Below are positions 13,066-13,077 of a stretch of DNA of 13,077 bases, one piece after another. The notes beneath the pieces are model-generated. The model searched no databases. It had not been told where the DNA came from and saw only the letters and a list, made by a program, of their open reading frames with translations. Source of the stretch: an uncultured Clostridia bacterium (lineage in GTDB: Bacteria > Bacillota > Clostridia > Oscillospirales > CAG-272); the NCBI GenBank assembly GCA_937893945.1, contig CALCTA010000063.1, positions 1 to 13,077 on the forward strand. Direction: 5' to 3'. The first letter of the stretch is position 1. Each line of letters begins with the position of its first letter. The position numbers and the translations under genes were made by a program.

Positions 13066-13077
13066 AATGCGCCGCAG

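Overview
The window reads like a chromosomal segment of a gut-type anaerobic Firmicute (Clostridia). The pointers are strong purine-rich Shine-Dalgarno sites (AAGGAG, GGAGG), several near-consensus sigma-A promoters with exact 17-bp spacers, a Clostridia-style FeoA/FeoB/FeoB-associated protein set, Mini-RNase III and YmdB, and short GTAGGGG-type palindromic repeats. Genus cannot be fixed from the sequence alone. No rRNA, tRNA, CRISPR array or transposase was seen.

Left part (1-3873) is a ferrous-iron module. On the minus strand lie feoA, feoB and a 58-aa Cys-rich FeoB-associated membrane protein, ending at a strong hairpin terminator. Divergently, on the plus strand, is a short DtxR/MntR-family regulator whose metal-site residues (Met9, Cys100, Glu103, His104) follow the iron-type DtxR pattern rather than the manganese-type MntR pattern. 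A perfect 18-bp palindrome of the DtxR-box type sits just downstream of the feo -10 box, and a second copy (15/18 identical) lies in the feoA-feoB gap. Sensor, operators, promoter and transporter are therefore all visible.

Middle part (3874-6620) is a plus-strand cluster: an AraC-family regulator, a YmdB-type metallophosphoesterase, Mini-RNase III (mrnC) and a cytoplasmic cyclophilin, spaced by 18-37 bp and closed by an intrinsic terminator. A near-perfect promoter ahead of the AraC gene is followed immediately by a strong terminator hairpin, an odd layout that suggests attenuation or a tiny RNA.

Right part (6620-13077) is on the minus strand. A BspA-like leucine-rich-repeat lipoprotein has its own consensus promoter and terminator. 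Upstream of it is a tight five-gene run, in transcription order: GH43 glycosidase, alkaline-phosphatase-superfamily phosphodiesterase, clan GH-A (GH5-like) glycosidase, SGNH hydrolase, and a lipid-anchored barnase-type ribonuclease with a canonical EF-hand loop inserted between its catalytic strands. The first four look cytoplasmic and the last is predicted to be outside the membrane. Intracellular glycan processing combined with an extracellular guanyl-type RNase is the most unusual feature of the window. At the right edge is a four-helix-bundle (S23/Avd-like) gene preceded by a run of 20-21 bp repeat units with changing palindromic cores. No gene-free stretch exceeds 300 bases.
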